Of a stretch of DNA of 64,000 nt, positions 43,325 to 51,783 are shown one piece after another. A program made the position numbers and the translations under genes. Position 1 is the first letter of the stretch; each line of letters starts with the position of its first letter. Below the pieces are notes generated by a model that was given only the letters and a program-made list of their open reading frames with translations, had not been told where the DNA came from and made no database searches. The DNA comes from Acidimicrobiales bacterium (GTDB taxonomy: Bacteria; Actinomycetota; Acidimicrobiia; Acidimicrobiales; Aldehydirespiratoraceae): the NCBI GenBank assembly GCA_029246685.1, contig JAQWMR010000010.1, forward strand, positions 372,001 through 436,000, given 5' to 3'.

Positions 43325-44128
43325 ATGACGGCCGTGGCATTCCGGAACAGAGGCAAAAACCGCGACGCATCCGATGACGGAGGCGTTGACGAGGGTGTTG
43401 ACGTCGATCACGACGGCGGTGACGCCGACGAAGATCTCGCCGACGACGAGAACGGTGAATGGCTGGCCTACGAGCTCCACGAATGGGCGTCGGAGTCACG
43501 CTCGATGCTCGCCCAGCTCCTTCTCGCCGACGAGGTGCCCCACAGCTGGCAGGGGACCACGCTGCTTGCCCACCAGACCGTCGAAGCGCAGGTCGACGCG
43601 CTTCTCGAGGAGGTCGAACAGGCGGAGGTGCAGGACCTCGACCCCGCCGAGCCGAAGGTCGCGTTCGAGGTGGACGGCTGGTCAGGAGACCTGCAGGCCC
43701 AGCTCGCCGAGCGTCTCGGGCAGGGGGGCGTCCCGCACGAATTCGATGCGGACGGCGATCTCGTCTGCCATGAGGCCGACGAGGAGCAGGTGGAACTCGT
43801 CATCGACGAGTTGTTGGCCCGGGTGGCCGACGAGGGCCTCGAGCAGCTCGATGGTCTCGACGCGAACGATCTGCTCAGCTCGCTGTTCACCGCCACGGAT
43901 CGCCTGAAGAAGGACGTGCACGACGCCAAGGGCATCCTGGGCGTGCTCGAACACGGCCGCCGACTCGCTGGGACAGCCACGCCATTCGGGTTCGCGGCCA
44001 CGGCGTGGACCGCGCTGCGCGACGCCGCCACAACGCTGTGCGACTTGATCGAGGACGAGGAGTCCACGGACGCCGAAGTCGTCGACCTTGCTGTGCGTCT
44101 CCGAGACACGCTGCAACGCCTGATCTGA
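43325..44128 (+). CDS. hypothetical acidic protein with two similar halves
   Basis: A 267-residue cytoplasmic protein. After a disordered Asp/Gly-rich start (residues 14-45) come two comparable modules, [19 protein letters not shown]...[12 protein letters not shown] and [20 protein letters not shown]...[12 protein letters not shown], each with the pattern V-P-H-x followed by a 'DLLLE/DELL' helix. This suggests an internal duplication of a small domain. The C-terminal third is helical. A GTG at 43334 is an alternative start. No family is named. Confidence 0.55.
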   Translation: MTAVAFRNRGKNRDASDDGGVDEGVDVDHDGGDADEDLADDENGEWLAYELHEWASESRSMLAQLLLADEVPHSWQGTTLLAHQTVEAQVDALLEEVEQAEVQDLDPAEPKVAFEVDGWSGDLQAQLAERLGQGGVPHEFDADGDLVCHEADEEQVELVIDELLARVADEGLEQLDGLDANDLLSSLFTATDRLKKDVHDAKGILGVLEHGRRLAGTATPFGFAATAWTALRDAATTLCDLIEDEESTDAEVVDLAVRLRDTLQRLI

Positions 44129-44153
44129 CGTCTCGTCCGGTGCCCTGGCGCGG

Positions 44154-44159
44154 TACCGT
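44154..44159 (+). promoter_or_regulatory. -10 box of a probable leaderless gene
   Basis: TACCGT ends 6 nt before the ATG at 44166. Confidence 0.35.
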
Positions 44160-44165
44160 GGAGTA

Positions 44166-44876
44166 ATGCTTTTGGCCGAAATCGACGTGTATCACTCGCG
44201 GCCGATCGCGCCGACGAGACGAGTCGCCGTCGGCTACACGATCCTTCCGGTCGACCCTGCGCCGGGCTTTGGCGGGCTGCTCCTCGGCGCAGTAGCCGCT
44301 CGCTTCGTGATGGATCTCCATCCGGACGACATGCCCGACATCGTTGCCCTGACGCATGAACTCGAAGCCGGCCGCCGGATCCCACAGCCCCGCCTGCGCC
44401 ACCGCTTCCAGGACGACCGCGTGGGTCTCACGCGAAGCCCGCATCGTCTCCACCGCGACGACGACAGCGACGCGATGCGACTGCAGTTCACCACCGACAA
44501 GGGCGCGCCGTCCCAGCACGTGCTGGGCGTCGTCTATGCCGCCGGTCAACTCGAGCGCGACGCCCGCGGCGAGGTCATGGCGTCGATCCGACGAGGTCTC
44601 GCGTGGACCGGCGACATCGGCCCCGCCTTACTCGCGCATCTAGCGGGGCGGGGTCACAACACACTCTCCTCGAGCGCCATGGCCGATCCCATCGGCTGGG
44701 CGATGGGCATCCTTGGTCTCTCGCTGCTCGACGAGCGCCCGTCGAAGGGCGTTGTGCAGCGCGGCTACCGGGACGCGCTGCTCGCTGCGCATCCCGATCA
44801 CGGTGGCGACGACGACGACGCTGCTCAGAGAATCGCCGACATCGGCGAGGCGCGACGCATTCTGCTCGCCCGCTGA
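44166..44876 (+). CDS. hypothetical protein with a C-terminal J-domain-like segment
   Basis: A 236-residue protein. The N-terminal 180 residues begin with LLAEIDVYHSRPIAPTRRVA and contain a hydrophobic VGYTILPVDPAPGFGGLLLG, but no family is recognised. The last ~40 residues, VVQRGYRDALLAAHPDHGGD followed by a helix, resemble helices II-III of a DnaJ domain with the HPD tripeptide, which stimulates Hsp70 ATPase. Whether it works as a co-chaperone is inference. The next gene begins at the overlapping TGATG. Confidence 0.58.
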   Translation: MLLAEIDVYHSRPIAPTRRVAVGYTILPVDPAPGFGGLLLGAVAARFVMDLHPDDMPDIVALTHELEAGRRIPQPRLRHRFQDDRVGLTRSPHRLHRDDDSDAMRLQFTTDKGAPSQHVLGVVYAAGQLERDARGEVMASIRRGLAWTGDIGPALLAHLAGRGHNTLSSSAMADPIGWAMGILGLSLLDERPSKGVVQRGYRDALLAAHPDHGGDDDDAAQRIADIGEARRILLAR

Positions 44877-45439
44877 TGGTCGCTCCGTCCGGACTCCTCC
44901 TGACCCACGGCGCGGGTGGCGACTCGTCACACCGTCTGCTCGTCGCCTTGGAGGAACAGCTCGACCTTCCGGTGTACCGAATGGACTTCCCGTACCGTAA
45001 GGAAGGGCGCAAGGCCCCGGACCGGGCGCCGAAGCTCATCGCTGCGCTGCGCGACGAGGTCGCGGTCGCCGCGAAGAAGATGAAGGTGGACCCGAACCGG
45101 CTGGCCTTGGGTGGCCGGTCAATGGGTGGCCGCATCTGCTCGATGGCGATCGCTGAAGGGCTTCCGGCCTCCGCAGTCGTCTTGCTGAGCTATCCGCTGC
45201 ACCCGGTCGGCAAGCCGGAGCGGCTTCGGATCGAGCACTTCCCGGATCTCGCCGTGCCGACCCTGTTCGTGAACGGTGATCGCGACCCCTTCGGCACTCC
45301 CGACGAGCTCGCGGCACACACGCCTGCCATCGCCGGCCCCACGCAGGTGCACTGGCTCGAGGGGCAACGCCACGATCCCAAGCCCACGTTCGACGACGAG
45401 ATCATCGACGTCGTCGTCGGCTTCCTCGCCAGCCTCTAG
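44876..45439 (+). CDS. alpha/beta hydrolase (KANL3/Tex30-type dienelactone hydrolase-like)
   Basis: A 187-residue alpha/beta hydrolase. The oxyanion region is LLTHGAGGDSS, the nucleophile elbow is ALGGRSMGGRI (Ser), the acid is in NGDRDPFG and the His in EGQRHDPK, so the triad is complete. Homologues are small predicted esterases of unknown substrate. The ATG overlaps the upstream stop. Its TAG stop is part of the TAGCCT box used by prfA. Confidence 0.78.
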   Translation: MVAPSGLLLTHGAGGDSSHRLLVALEEQLDLPVYRMDFPYRKEGRKAPDRAPKLIAALRDEVAVAAKKMKVDPNRLALGGRSMGGRICSMAIAEGLPASAVVLLSYPLHPVGKPERLRIEHFPDLAVPTLFVNGDRDPFGTPDELAAHTPAIAGPTQVHWLEGQRHDPKPTFDDEIIDVVVGFLASL

Positions 45440-45442
45440 CCT
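45437..45442 (+). promoter_or_regulatory. -10 box of prfA, probably leaderless
   Basis: TAGCCT ends 7 nt before the GTG of prfA at 45450. Its first three bases are also the stop codon of the hydrolase gene. Confidence 0.4.
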
Positions 45443-45449
45443 CGCGAGG

Positions 45450-46529
45450 GTGTGGGACCGGATCGAGAGCCTGGAGCTGGAGCTCCGCGACGTTGAGGTC
45501 CGCCTGGGTGACCCGGCGGTCCAGTCCGACCCTTCCCAACTCGCGGTCCTCGGCCGCCGGTTCAAGGAGCTCGAGGAGATCGTGGCCGTCGGTGTCTGCT
45601 ACCGCGCTGCCACCGAGGATCTCGAGGTCGCCAACGAGATGTTCGCTGAGGCGTCCGGCGATGACCGCGAGGAGCTTCGCGACGAGATCAACACCCTCGA
45701 AACGGCCATCGCCGTGGCCGAGGAGGAGCTGAAGGTCCTTCTCCTTCCCAAGGATCCGAATGCCGATCGCAACGTGATCATCGAGATTCGTGGCGCAGCC
45801 GGAGGCGAGGAAGCGAACCTCTTCGCCCGGGACCTCTTCACCATGTACGAAGCGTTCGCCAAGCGGCAGGGATGGCGCCTCGAGATGCTCGGCGCGTCGC
45901 TGTCGGATCTCGGTGGCTTCACCGAGGTCGCCGCCATCCTGAGCGGCGATGCGGTGTGGACCCGGATGAAGCACGAGGCCGGCACGCACCGGGTGCAGAG
46001 GGTGCCGGTCACGGAGTCCCAAGGGCGGGTGCACACGAGTTCGGCGACCATGATCGTGCTGCCGGAGGCGGAAGAGGTCGAGGTCGACATCCACGACAAC
46101 GATCTGCGCGTCGACACCTACCGCTCGAGCGGCTCCGGCGGCCAGTCGGTCAACACGATGGACTCCGCCGTCCGGATCACCCATGTGCCGACGGGTCTCG
46201 TCGTGACGATGCAGGACGAGAAGAGTCAGCTCAAGAACAAGAACAAGGCCATGAAGGTGCTCCGGAGCCGCCTCTTGGCGCTCGAGCAGGAGAAGGCGGC
46301 GTCCGAGGCCTCGGATCTCCGGAAGGGGCAGGTCAACACCGGCGACCGCTCCGAGAAGATCCGTACGTACAACTTCAAGGAGAACCGGGTCACCGATCAT
46401 CGGATCGGACTCACGCTGCACAAGCTCGACCGGGTACTCGCTGGCGAACTCGATGACGTGAGCGACGCCCTCGTTGCCGAAGAACGCCAACGGCAGCTCG
46501 AGGACGACAATCCCGAGGACAGCAGGTGA
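45450..46529 (+). CDS. prfA: peptide chain release factor 1
   Basis: A 359-residue factor that ends translation at UAA and UAG. The catalytic GGQ is in SSGSGGQSVNTMDSAVR, the N-terminal domain begins VWDRIESLELELRDV, and the C-terminal domain with NFKENRVTDHRIGLTLHKLD is typical. Length is normal. prmC, which methylates the GGQ glutamine, starts at the overlapping GTGATG, the standard coupled arrangement. Confidence 0.95.
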   Translation: MWDRIESLELELRDVEVRLGDPAVQSDPSQLAVLGRRFKELEEIVAVGVCYRAATEDLEVANEMFAEASGDDREELRDEINTLETAIAVAEEELKVLLLPKDPNADRNVIIEIRGAAGGEEANLFARDLFTMYEAFAKRQGWRLEMLGASLSDLGGFTEVAAILSGDAVWTRMKHEAGTHRVQRVPVTESQGRVHTSSATMIVLPEAEEVEVDIHDNDLRVDTYRSSGSGGQSVNTMDSAVRITHVPTGLVVTMQDEKSQLKNKNKAMKVLRSRLLALEQEKAASEASDLRKGQVNTGDRSEKIRTYNFKENRVTDHRIGLTLHKLDRVLAGELDDVSDALVAEERQRQLEDDNPEDSR

Positions 46530-47386
46530 TGACGGAGGCGGACGAGGGGACCGTCACGTGGGGTGAGCTGCTGGACGAGGCGGGTCGGCGCGTCGAGCCT
46601 GGCGATGCCCGTCGCATCGTCGAGGAGGTCACCGGATCGGAGCCGGGGGCCCTGCATCGGGCGCTGGCAGACCTGGCGACGGTCCGCGGCGTTGCCCGTT
46701 TCGATGCGATGGTGGCGCGGCGCGCCGCCGGCGAGCCGCTGCAGTACGTACTCGGCCGCTGGGGGTTCCGCACGCTCGACCTGCTGGTCGACGCTCGTGT
46801 CCTGATCCCGCGACCGGAGACTGAAGTCGTGGCCGGGCTGGCGATCGATGCCGCGAGCCGCTGCTCGGGCCCTCTCGTGGCCGACCTCGGTACCGGGTCC
46901 GGCGCGATCGCCTTGTCGGTCGCGGTGGAGTGCGCCGACGCCCAGGTGCTCGCCGCTGATGTTTCGGCTGATGCGATCGCCGTTGCGCGAGCCAATCTGG
47001 CGGGCATCGGGCGCGCCGCCACTCGCGTCTCGCTGCACCGGGGTTCCTGGTTCGCGGCCCTCCCCGTGGAAGCGGAAGCGCGTATCGACGTGCTCGTCGC
47101 CAATCCGCCGTACGTGGGTGACCACGAGGAACTGCCGTCTGTCGTTGCCGACTGGGAGCCCGCATCGGCCCTTCGGGCCGGCCCGGACGGTCTGGATGAC
47201 GTTCGCCACATCGTCGACGATGCGCCCCGCTGGCTCGCCCCCGAGGGCAAGCTCGTGCTCGAGATGGCGCCGGCGCAAACGGCCACCGTCGCTCAGTGGT
47301 GCGCGGACCTCGGGTTCGAGGCGTCGATCCATAAGGATCTGGCCGGTCGAGACCGAGCCGTTGTTGCCGAACGGAGCACCCGATGA
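46526..47386 (+). CDS. prmC: release factor glutamine methyltransferase
   Basis: A 286-residue SAM-dependent N5-glutamine methyltransferase acting on the GGQ of release factors. The SAM motif is VADLGTGSGAIALSVA, the catalytic NPPY is in VANPPYVGDHEEL, and the N-terminal helical domain contains GEPLQYVLGRWGFR, diagnostic of HemK/PrmC. It overlaps prfA by 4 nt when started at GTG 46526 (ATG 46529 is also possible) and overlaps tsaC at its end. Confidence 0.94.
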   Translation: MMTEADEGTVTWGELLDEAGRRVEPGDARRIVEEVTGSEPGALHRALADLATVRGVARFDAMVARRAAGEPLQYVLGRWGFRTLDLLVDARVLIPRPETEVVAGLAIDAASRCSGPLVADLGTGSGAIALSVAVECADAQVLAADVSADAIAVARANLAGIGRAATRVSLHRGSWFAALPVEAEARIDVLVANPPYVGDHEELPSVVADWEPASALRAGPDGLDDVRHIVDDAPRWLAPEGKLVLEMAPAQTATVAQWCADLGFEASIHKDLAGRDRAVVAERSTR

Positions 47387-47976
47387 CACCAACCGACCTC
47401 GATGATGCCGCGCAGGCCATGCGAGCCGGAGACGTGGTCGTCATCCCGACCGACACCGTCTACGGCCTCGCCGCGGCGGCGGACAACTCTGCCGGCGTCG
47501 AGGCGATGTTTCGGCTGAAGAATCGACCGGTCGATGTGAACGTCGCCGTTCTCGTGGCCGATGCTGACCAGGCCCGGCAGTACGTCGATCTCGGACCCGC
47601 GGGTGAGGCGTTGGCCGATCGATACTGGCCGGGGCCGTTGACGATCGTTGCCGTCCGGCACGCCGTCGGATCACTCGCGGCCGGCGACGACGAGACGCTC
47701 GGGGTTCGCTGCCCCGACGAAGCGGTCGCACGGGCGCTCGCCGAGCGCGTTGGCCCGGTTGCGGCGACGAGCGCCAACCTCCACGGACAGGACACGCCTG
47801 GGCGTGCCGATGCCGTCGCCGATCTGTTTCCCGATGTTTCTGTGGTGATCGACGACGGCGCCCGGCCGGGGGCGGCGTCCACCGTTGTGAGCGTGGTCGA
47901 CGGTGTGGCCGTCGTGCTTCGCGAGGGCCCGATCAGCGCCGCGGATATCGACGCGGTGATCGAAGCCGACTCGTAA
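47383..47976 (+). CDS. tsaC: L-threonylcarbamoyladenylate synthase (Sua5/YciO/YrdC)
   Basis: A 197-residue enzyme making the threonylcarbamoyl-AMP intermediate for t6A in tRNAs that read ANN codons. Family motifs are PTDTVYGLAAAAD, the basic KNRP nucleotide contact, RYWPGPLTIV, GVRCPD and ATSANLHGQDTPG. It follows prmC with a 4-nt overlap, the usual order in actinobacteria. Confidence 0.93.
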   Translation: MTPTDLDDAAQAMRAGDVVVIPTDTVYGLAAAADNSAGVEAMFRLKNRPVDVNVAVLVADADQARQYVDLGPAGEALADRYWPGPLTIVAVRHAVGSLAAGDDETLGVRCPDEAVARALAERVGPVAATSANLHGQDTPGRADAVADLFPDVSVVIDDGARPGAASTVVSVVDGVAVVLREGPISAADIDAVIEADS

Positions 47977-47979
47977 GCT
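47974..47979 (+). promoter_or_regulatory. -10 box of rpiB, probably leaderless
   Basis: TAAGCT ends 6 nt before the ATG of rpiB at 47986 and overlaps the tsaC stop codon. Confidence 0.35.
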
Positions 47980-47985
47980 CGGCGT

Positions 47986-48432
47986 ATGCGCATCGCCGTC
48001 GGCTCTGATCACGCAGGATTCGAACTCAAGGAGGCCGTCGCGGCTCACGTCCGCGACGCCGGTCACGAGGTTGTCGACTGCGGCACCTACTCCGCTGATC
48101 GAGTCGACTACCCGGACTTCGGCGCGGCGGTGGGCCGCTCGGTCGCCGGCGGCGACACCGAGGGCGGCATCTGCGTCTGCGGCACCGGCATCGGCATCGC
48201 CATGGCTGCGAACAAGATCGCTGGCATACGCGCCGGGGTCGTCTGGGACGCGACGTCGGCTCGTCTGACCCGCGAGCACAACGATGCCAACGTGATCTGT
48301 ATCGGTGAGCGCCTCGTGGGGCCACAGGTGGCTCTCGACGCGGTTGACGCGTGGCTCGCCTCGACGTTCGACGGCGGCCGCCACGTGGGCCGCGTGGCGA
48401 AGCTCGACGCCCTTGGCGGCGAACGGGTCTGA
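47986..48432 (+). CDS. rpiB: ribose-5-phosphate isomerase B
   Basis: A 148-residue isomerase of the pentose phosphate pathway (ribose 5-phosphate to ribulose 5-phosphate). It begins MRIAVGSDHAGFELK, and the active-site Cys and anion hole are in GICVCGTGIGIAMAANK, with the Arg/His pair in TREHNDANVI. Length fits the LacAB/RpiB family. Confidence 0.94.
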   Translation: MRIAVGSDHAGFELKEAVAAHVRDAGHEVVDCGTYSADRVDYPDFGAAVGRSVAGGDTEGGICVCGTGIGIAMAANKIAGIRAGVVWDATSARLTREHNDANVICIGERLVGPQVALDAVDAWLASTFDGGRHVGRVAKLDALGGERV

Positions 48433-48448
48433 CCCTCGGTCGCGCCGA

Positions 48449-48454
48449 TACCAT
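48449..48454 (+). promoter_or_regulatory. possible -10 box of glyA
   Basis: TACCAT lies 31 nt before the glyA ATG, with the ribosome binding site GAGGAG between. No clear -35 box. Confidence 0.3.
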
Positions 48455-48485
48455 GCCGTGATCTCGTGATTCCGAGGAGTCATCC

Positions 48486-49739
48486 ATGCCCTGGCCGAGC
48501 GCCGCCAATGACCCAGTTCTCGATCTCATTCGCAATGAAGAGACACGCCAGAACACCACAGTTCAGCTGATCGCGTCGGAGAACTTCGCGTCCCCGGCTG
48601 TCATCGCCGCGACCGGCTCCGTGCTGACCAACAAGTACAGCGAGGGCTATCCCGGCAAGCGCTACTACGGCGGCAACATGGTCGTCGACCAGATCGAGAA
48701 CATCGCTCGCGATCGCGTGTGCGCACTCTTCGGGGCCGAACATGCGAACGTCCAGCCCCATGCCGGCGCGGTCGCCAACATGGCCGTCTACCAGGCCCTT
48801 CTGGAGCCGGGCGACACGGTGCTCGGTATGAGCCTCGACCACGGCGGGCACCTCACGCATGGCTCTCCCGTGAACTTCTCGGGTCTGCAGTACAACTTCG
48901 TTTCGTACGGCGTCACCGCCTCAGACGAGCGGATCGACTTCGAGGACATAGCGGCGACAGCCCACGCCGAGAAGCCGAAGATGATCGTGGCCGGTGCAAC
49001 CGCCTACCCCCGCATCATCGATCCCACGCCGCTGCGCGAGATCGCCGACGAGTGTGGCGCCCTGCTGATGTTCGATGCGGCCCACATCGCCGGCCTCATT
49101 GCCGGAGGCGCGCATCCGAACCCGCTCCCGCAGGCCGACATCATGACGTTCACCACCCACAAGACCCTCCGAGGGCCGCGGGGTGGCGCGATTCTCTGCC
49201 GTGAAGAGTTCGCGGATGCGATCGACAAGGCGATCTTCCCGGGCATCCAGGGTGGCCCGCTGGAGCATGTGATCGCCGCGAAGGCGGTGGCGTTCGGCGA
49301 GGCTGCCGCACCGGAGTTCGCGGACTACGCGAAGGCCATCGTCGTCAATGCGCAGGCCCTTGCCGAAGCGCTCGCCGGGCACGGCTTCCGGCTCGTCTCG
49401 GGCGGCACGGACAACCACCTCCTGCTCGTCGACCTGCGCGGCTTCGACGAGGGTCTCACCGGCAAGGAGGCTCAGGCGGTCCTGGACGATGCCGGCGTGA
49501 GCCTCAACAAGAACACGGTGCCGGACGATCCTCGCTCGCCGTTCGTCACCTCTGGCGTGCGGATCGGCACCCCGGCTGTCACCACGCAGGGCATGGGCCC
49601 AGCGGAGATGGCAACGATTGCCGAGCTCATCGCCCGAGCACTGCGAGAGCGCAACGACCCGGCCGAAGTGGCGGCGGTGAAAGCCGACGCCGCCGAACTC
49701 TGCGGCCGGTTCGAGCCGTACCCCGAGCTCGGCGCCTGA
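48486..49739 (+). CDS. glyA: serine hydroxymethyltransferase
   Basis: A 417-residue PLP enzyme interconverting serine and glycine with tetrahydrofolate. The PLP Lys is in [13 protein letters not shown], with the conserved [27 protein letters not shown] and [14 protein letters not shown] blocks. The start is preceded by GAGGAG. It follows rpiB by 53 nt and precedes the WecA-like gene by 13 nt. Confidence 0.96.
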   Translation: MPWPSAANDPVLDLIRNEETRQNTTVQLIASENFASPAVIAATGSVLTNKYSEGYPGKRYYGGNMVVDQIENIARDRVCALFGAEHANVQPHAGAVANMAVYQALLEPGDTVLGMSLDHGGHLTHGSPVNFSGLQYNFVSYGVTASDERIDFEDIAATAHAEKPKMIVAGATAYPRIIDPTPLREIADECGALLMFDAAHIAGLIAGGAHPNPLPQADIMTFTTHKTLRGPRGGAILCREEFADAIDKAIFPGIQGGPLEHVIAAKAVAFGEAAAPEFADYAKAIVVNAQALAEALAGHGFRLVSGGTDNHLLLVDLRGFDEGLTGKEAQAVLDDAGVSLNKNTVPDDPRSPFVTSGVRIGTPAVTTQGMGPAEMATIAELIARALRERNDPAEVAAVKADAAELCGRFEPYPELGA

Positions 49740-49752
49740 GCCGGAGGCGAAC

Positions 49753-50934
49753 GTGCCCGCGCTGTCCGCCTACCTGACAGTGGGCGTTGCCGCGGCGCTG
49801 GTCACATTCATCACGGTTCCACTGGTTCGACGGCTCTCCATCCGGATCGGCGCGGTCGCGCCGCCCGACGAGCGGCACGTCCACCTGGTCCCCACACCGT
49901 GCGGCGGAGGCGCCGCGATGATGGTCGGCGTGATCGCCGCGGTCGGTGTTGCGTTCACGCTCGACGAGTTCTCCGATGTGATGGCCGCCCGCACCGAGAT
50001 GCTCGGCGTCGTCTTGGCGGCGGTGATCATCTGGAGTGTCGGCTTCGTCGATGACGTTCGCGAGATCTCTGCGCCCGCGAAGTTGGCCGGCATGGTGCTG
50101 GCGGGATCCGTGATGTCGCTCACGGGCGTCTCGATCCTGTTCTTCCGAGTGCCGTTCTTCGAGCTGCTGTTCCTGTCCGCTGACTGGTCGGCGCTCGTCA
50201 CGGTGCTGTGGGTCGTCGGCATGGCCAACGTCGTCAACCTCATCGACGGGCTCGACGGTCTGGCCGGTGGCATCGTCGCCATCGCGTCGGCCACGTTTCT
50301 CCTCTACACCCTGCAGCTCGGCAACGAGGGGGTGCTCGATCCCTCGAACCCGGGCGCACTGTGGGCGTCGATCACGTTCGGCGTGTGCGTGGGCTTCCTG
50401 CCCCACAATGTCCATCCGGCCCGGATCTTCATGGGCGACGGCGGTGCACTACTCCTCGGCCTGCTCATGGCGGCGTCGACCATGTCGGTCGGCGGGCGCA
50501 CCACGGCGGACTTCTCCGGTCAGGCATTCTTCTTCTTCGCTCCCATCTTCATCCCGCTGGTCATTCTCGGCGTGCCCATTCTCGACACGGTCTTCGCCGT
50601 GCTGCGTCGCGCGGCGAAGCGCAACGCAGTGGCCGAGGCCGACAAGGAGCACATGCATCATCGGCTGATGCGGCTCGGTCACGGGCATCGGCGCTCGGTG
50701 CTCATCCTGTGGCTCTGGACGGCGCTGCTGTCGGCGTTCGTGCTCTATCCGACCTACACCGGCGAGGGCGACGCGATCGTGCCGATCGGGGTCGCGGCCC
50801 TGGCGCTCGGCCTGTTCAGCGTGTTTCACCCCCGGCTGCGGGGCGCGGCCGGGGAGATCGATGAGTCAGAGCTGGATGCCATCGAGGCTGCCAGCGGTCG
50901 GGTCAGATCACCTCGACGGGCACGCCGGCCGTGA
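49753..50934 (+). CDS. WecA/TagO-type polyprenyl-phosphate sugar-1-phosphate transferase
   Basis: A 393-residue membrane enzyme of the MraY/WecA family with about eleven helices. Acidic and His motifs on the cytoplasmic side are all present: GFVDDVREISAP, ANVVNLIDGLDGLAGG, HNVHPARIFMGDGGALL and the HMHHRLMRLGHG loop that distinguishes WecA-like from MraY proteins. It attaches a sugar phosphate (probably GlcNAc) to undecaprenyl or decaprenyl phosphate to start cell-wall polymer synthesis. GTG start after GGAGG. The 3' end overlaps the L,D-transpeptidase gene by 32 nt. Confidence 0.9.
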   Translation: MPALSAYLTVGVAAALVTFITVPLVRRLSIRIGAVAPPDERHVHLVPTPCGGGAAMMVGVIAAVGVAFTLDEFSDVMAARTEMLGVVLAAVIIWSVGFVDDVREISAPAKLAGMVLAGSVMSLTGVSILFFRVPFFELLFLSADWSALVTVLWVVGMANVVNLIDGLDGLAGGIVAIASATFLLYTLQLGNEGVLDPSNPGALWASITFGVCVGFLPHNVHPARIFMGDGGALLLGLLMAASTMSVGGRTTADFSGQAFFFFAPIFIPLVILGVPILDTVFAVLRRAAKRNAVAEADKEHMHHRLMRLGHGHRRSVLILWLWTALLSAFVLYPTYTGEGDAIVPIGVAALALGLFSVFHPRLRGAAGEIDESELDAIEAASGRVRSPRRARRP

Positions 50935-51766
50935 CCTGAAGCGTCTCGACCATCCGAGTGACGTCGTCGTTGTGCATCCGCACGCATCCGGAGGACACGT
51001 TGGAGCCGAGGGTATCGGGATCGTTCGTCCCGTGAATGCCGAGCTGGCCTGGACCGCCGTTGAACGTCACGAATGTGTCGGAGAACCCCGAGAGTCCGTA
51101 GGTATAGACGCCGTACACGGTGTCGGGCTCGGGCGGCTGCAGGATCTCGGTGGTGTAGTAGCGGCCGAGCGGCATGGGTGCGTTGTCACGGGCGACGCCG
51201 ACGGTCGTCTCCATGACCACCTGCTCGTGCTTGAAGATGGTCATCGTGAACGCGTCGAGATCGACGAGGATCGCGAAGTCGTGGCGGAAGAGGTCCACGT
51301 CGGTCTTACGGATCCATCCGAACGAGCCGTTGGGACGAACGGGGAGTAGCACTCGGTAGTAGTCCGAACCGTCGAAGTCGTCGACGAGGAACACGAGATC
51401 GCCGCGGGACTCCAATGGGTTGCCGAACGTCCATCTCGGCTCCGGGGCGCCGCGACTCTCGAAGACGTCGATCTCGGAGGATCGGGCCGGTGCTCGGGCC
51501 ACGAACGAGACGCCGACGCGGTCCTCCGCCGGATCGATCGAGTTGCGCAGCAGGTCCATGGGCGAGCCGTCGCCGCTCGCCGAGGTGGTCGGGTCGGGGA
51601 TCGCCTCGACGATGTCGCCGGGCATCGTGGTCGTCGACGGCGCCGGCTCGAGCGTGATGTCGACTCCCTCATATGCCTCGAGGATGTCGCGTTCCGGGGC
51701 TGAACACGCGACGAGGCCGAGCGCGCCGGAGCCGAGCAGAAAGGTGCGCCGCGGGATCGAACTCAT
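50903..51766 (-). CDS. L,D-transpeptidase (YkuD) lipoprotein
   Basis: A 287-residue exported peptidoglycan enzyme. The N-terminus combines a twin-arginine-like RRTFLLGSGALGLVAC with a lipobox Cys, so it is membrane-anchored outside. After a Thr/Pro linker comes a domain with SH3-like repeats, and the YkuD catalytic domain (from about residue 165, FAILVDLDAFTMTIF) ends with LGIHGTNDPDTLG and SSGCVRMHNDD, the HXX14-17SXGCXRM active-site motif with catalytic Cys. It should form 3-3 cross-links. It follows the MFS gene by 17 nt. Confidence 0.9.
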   Translation of the reverse strand: MSSIPRRTFLLGSGALGLVACSAPERDILEAYEGVDITLEPAPSTTTMPGDIVEAIPDPTTSASGDGSPMDLLRNSIDPAEDRVGVSFVARAPARSSEIDVFESRGAPEPRWTFGNPLESRGDLVFLVDDFDGSDYYRVLLPVRPNGSFGWIRKTDVDLFRHDFAILVDLDAFTMTIFKHEQVVMETTVGVARDNAPMPLGRYYTTEILQPPEPDTVYGVYTYGLSGFSDTFVTFNGGPGQLGIHGTNDPDTLGSNVSSGCVRMHNDDVTRMVETLQVTAGVPVEVI

Positions 51767-51783
51767 CGCCGCCTCGGTACCGC

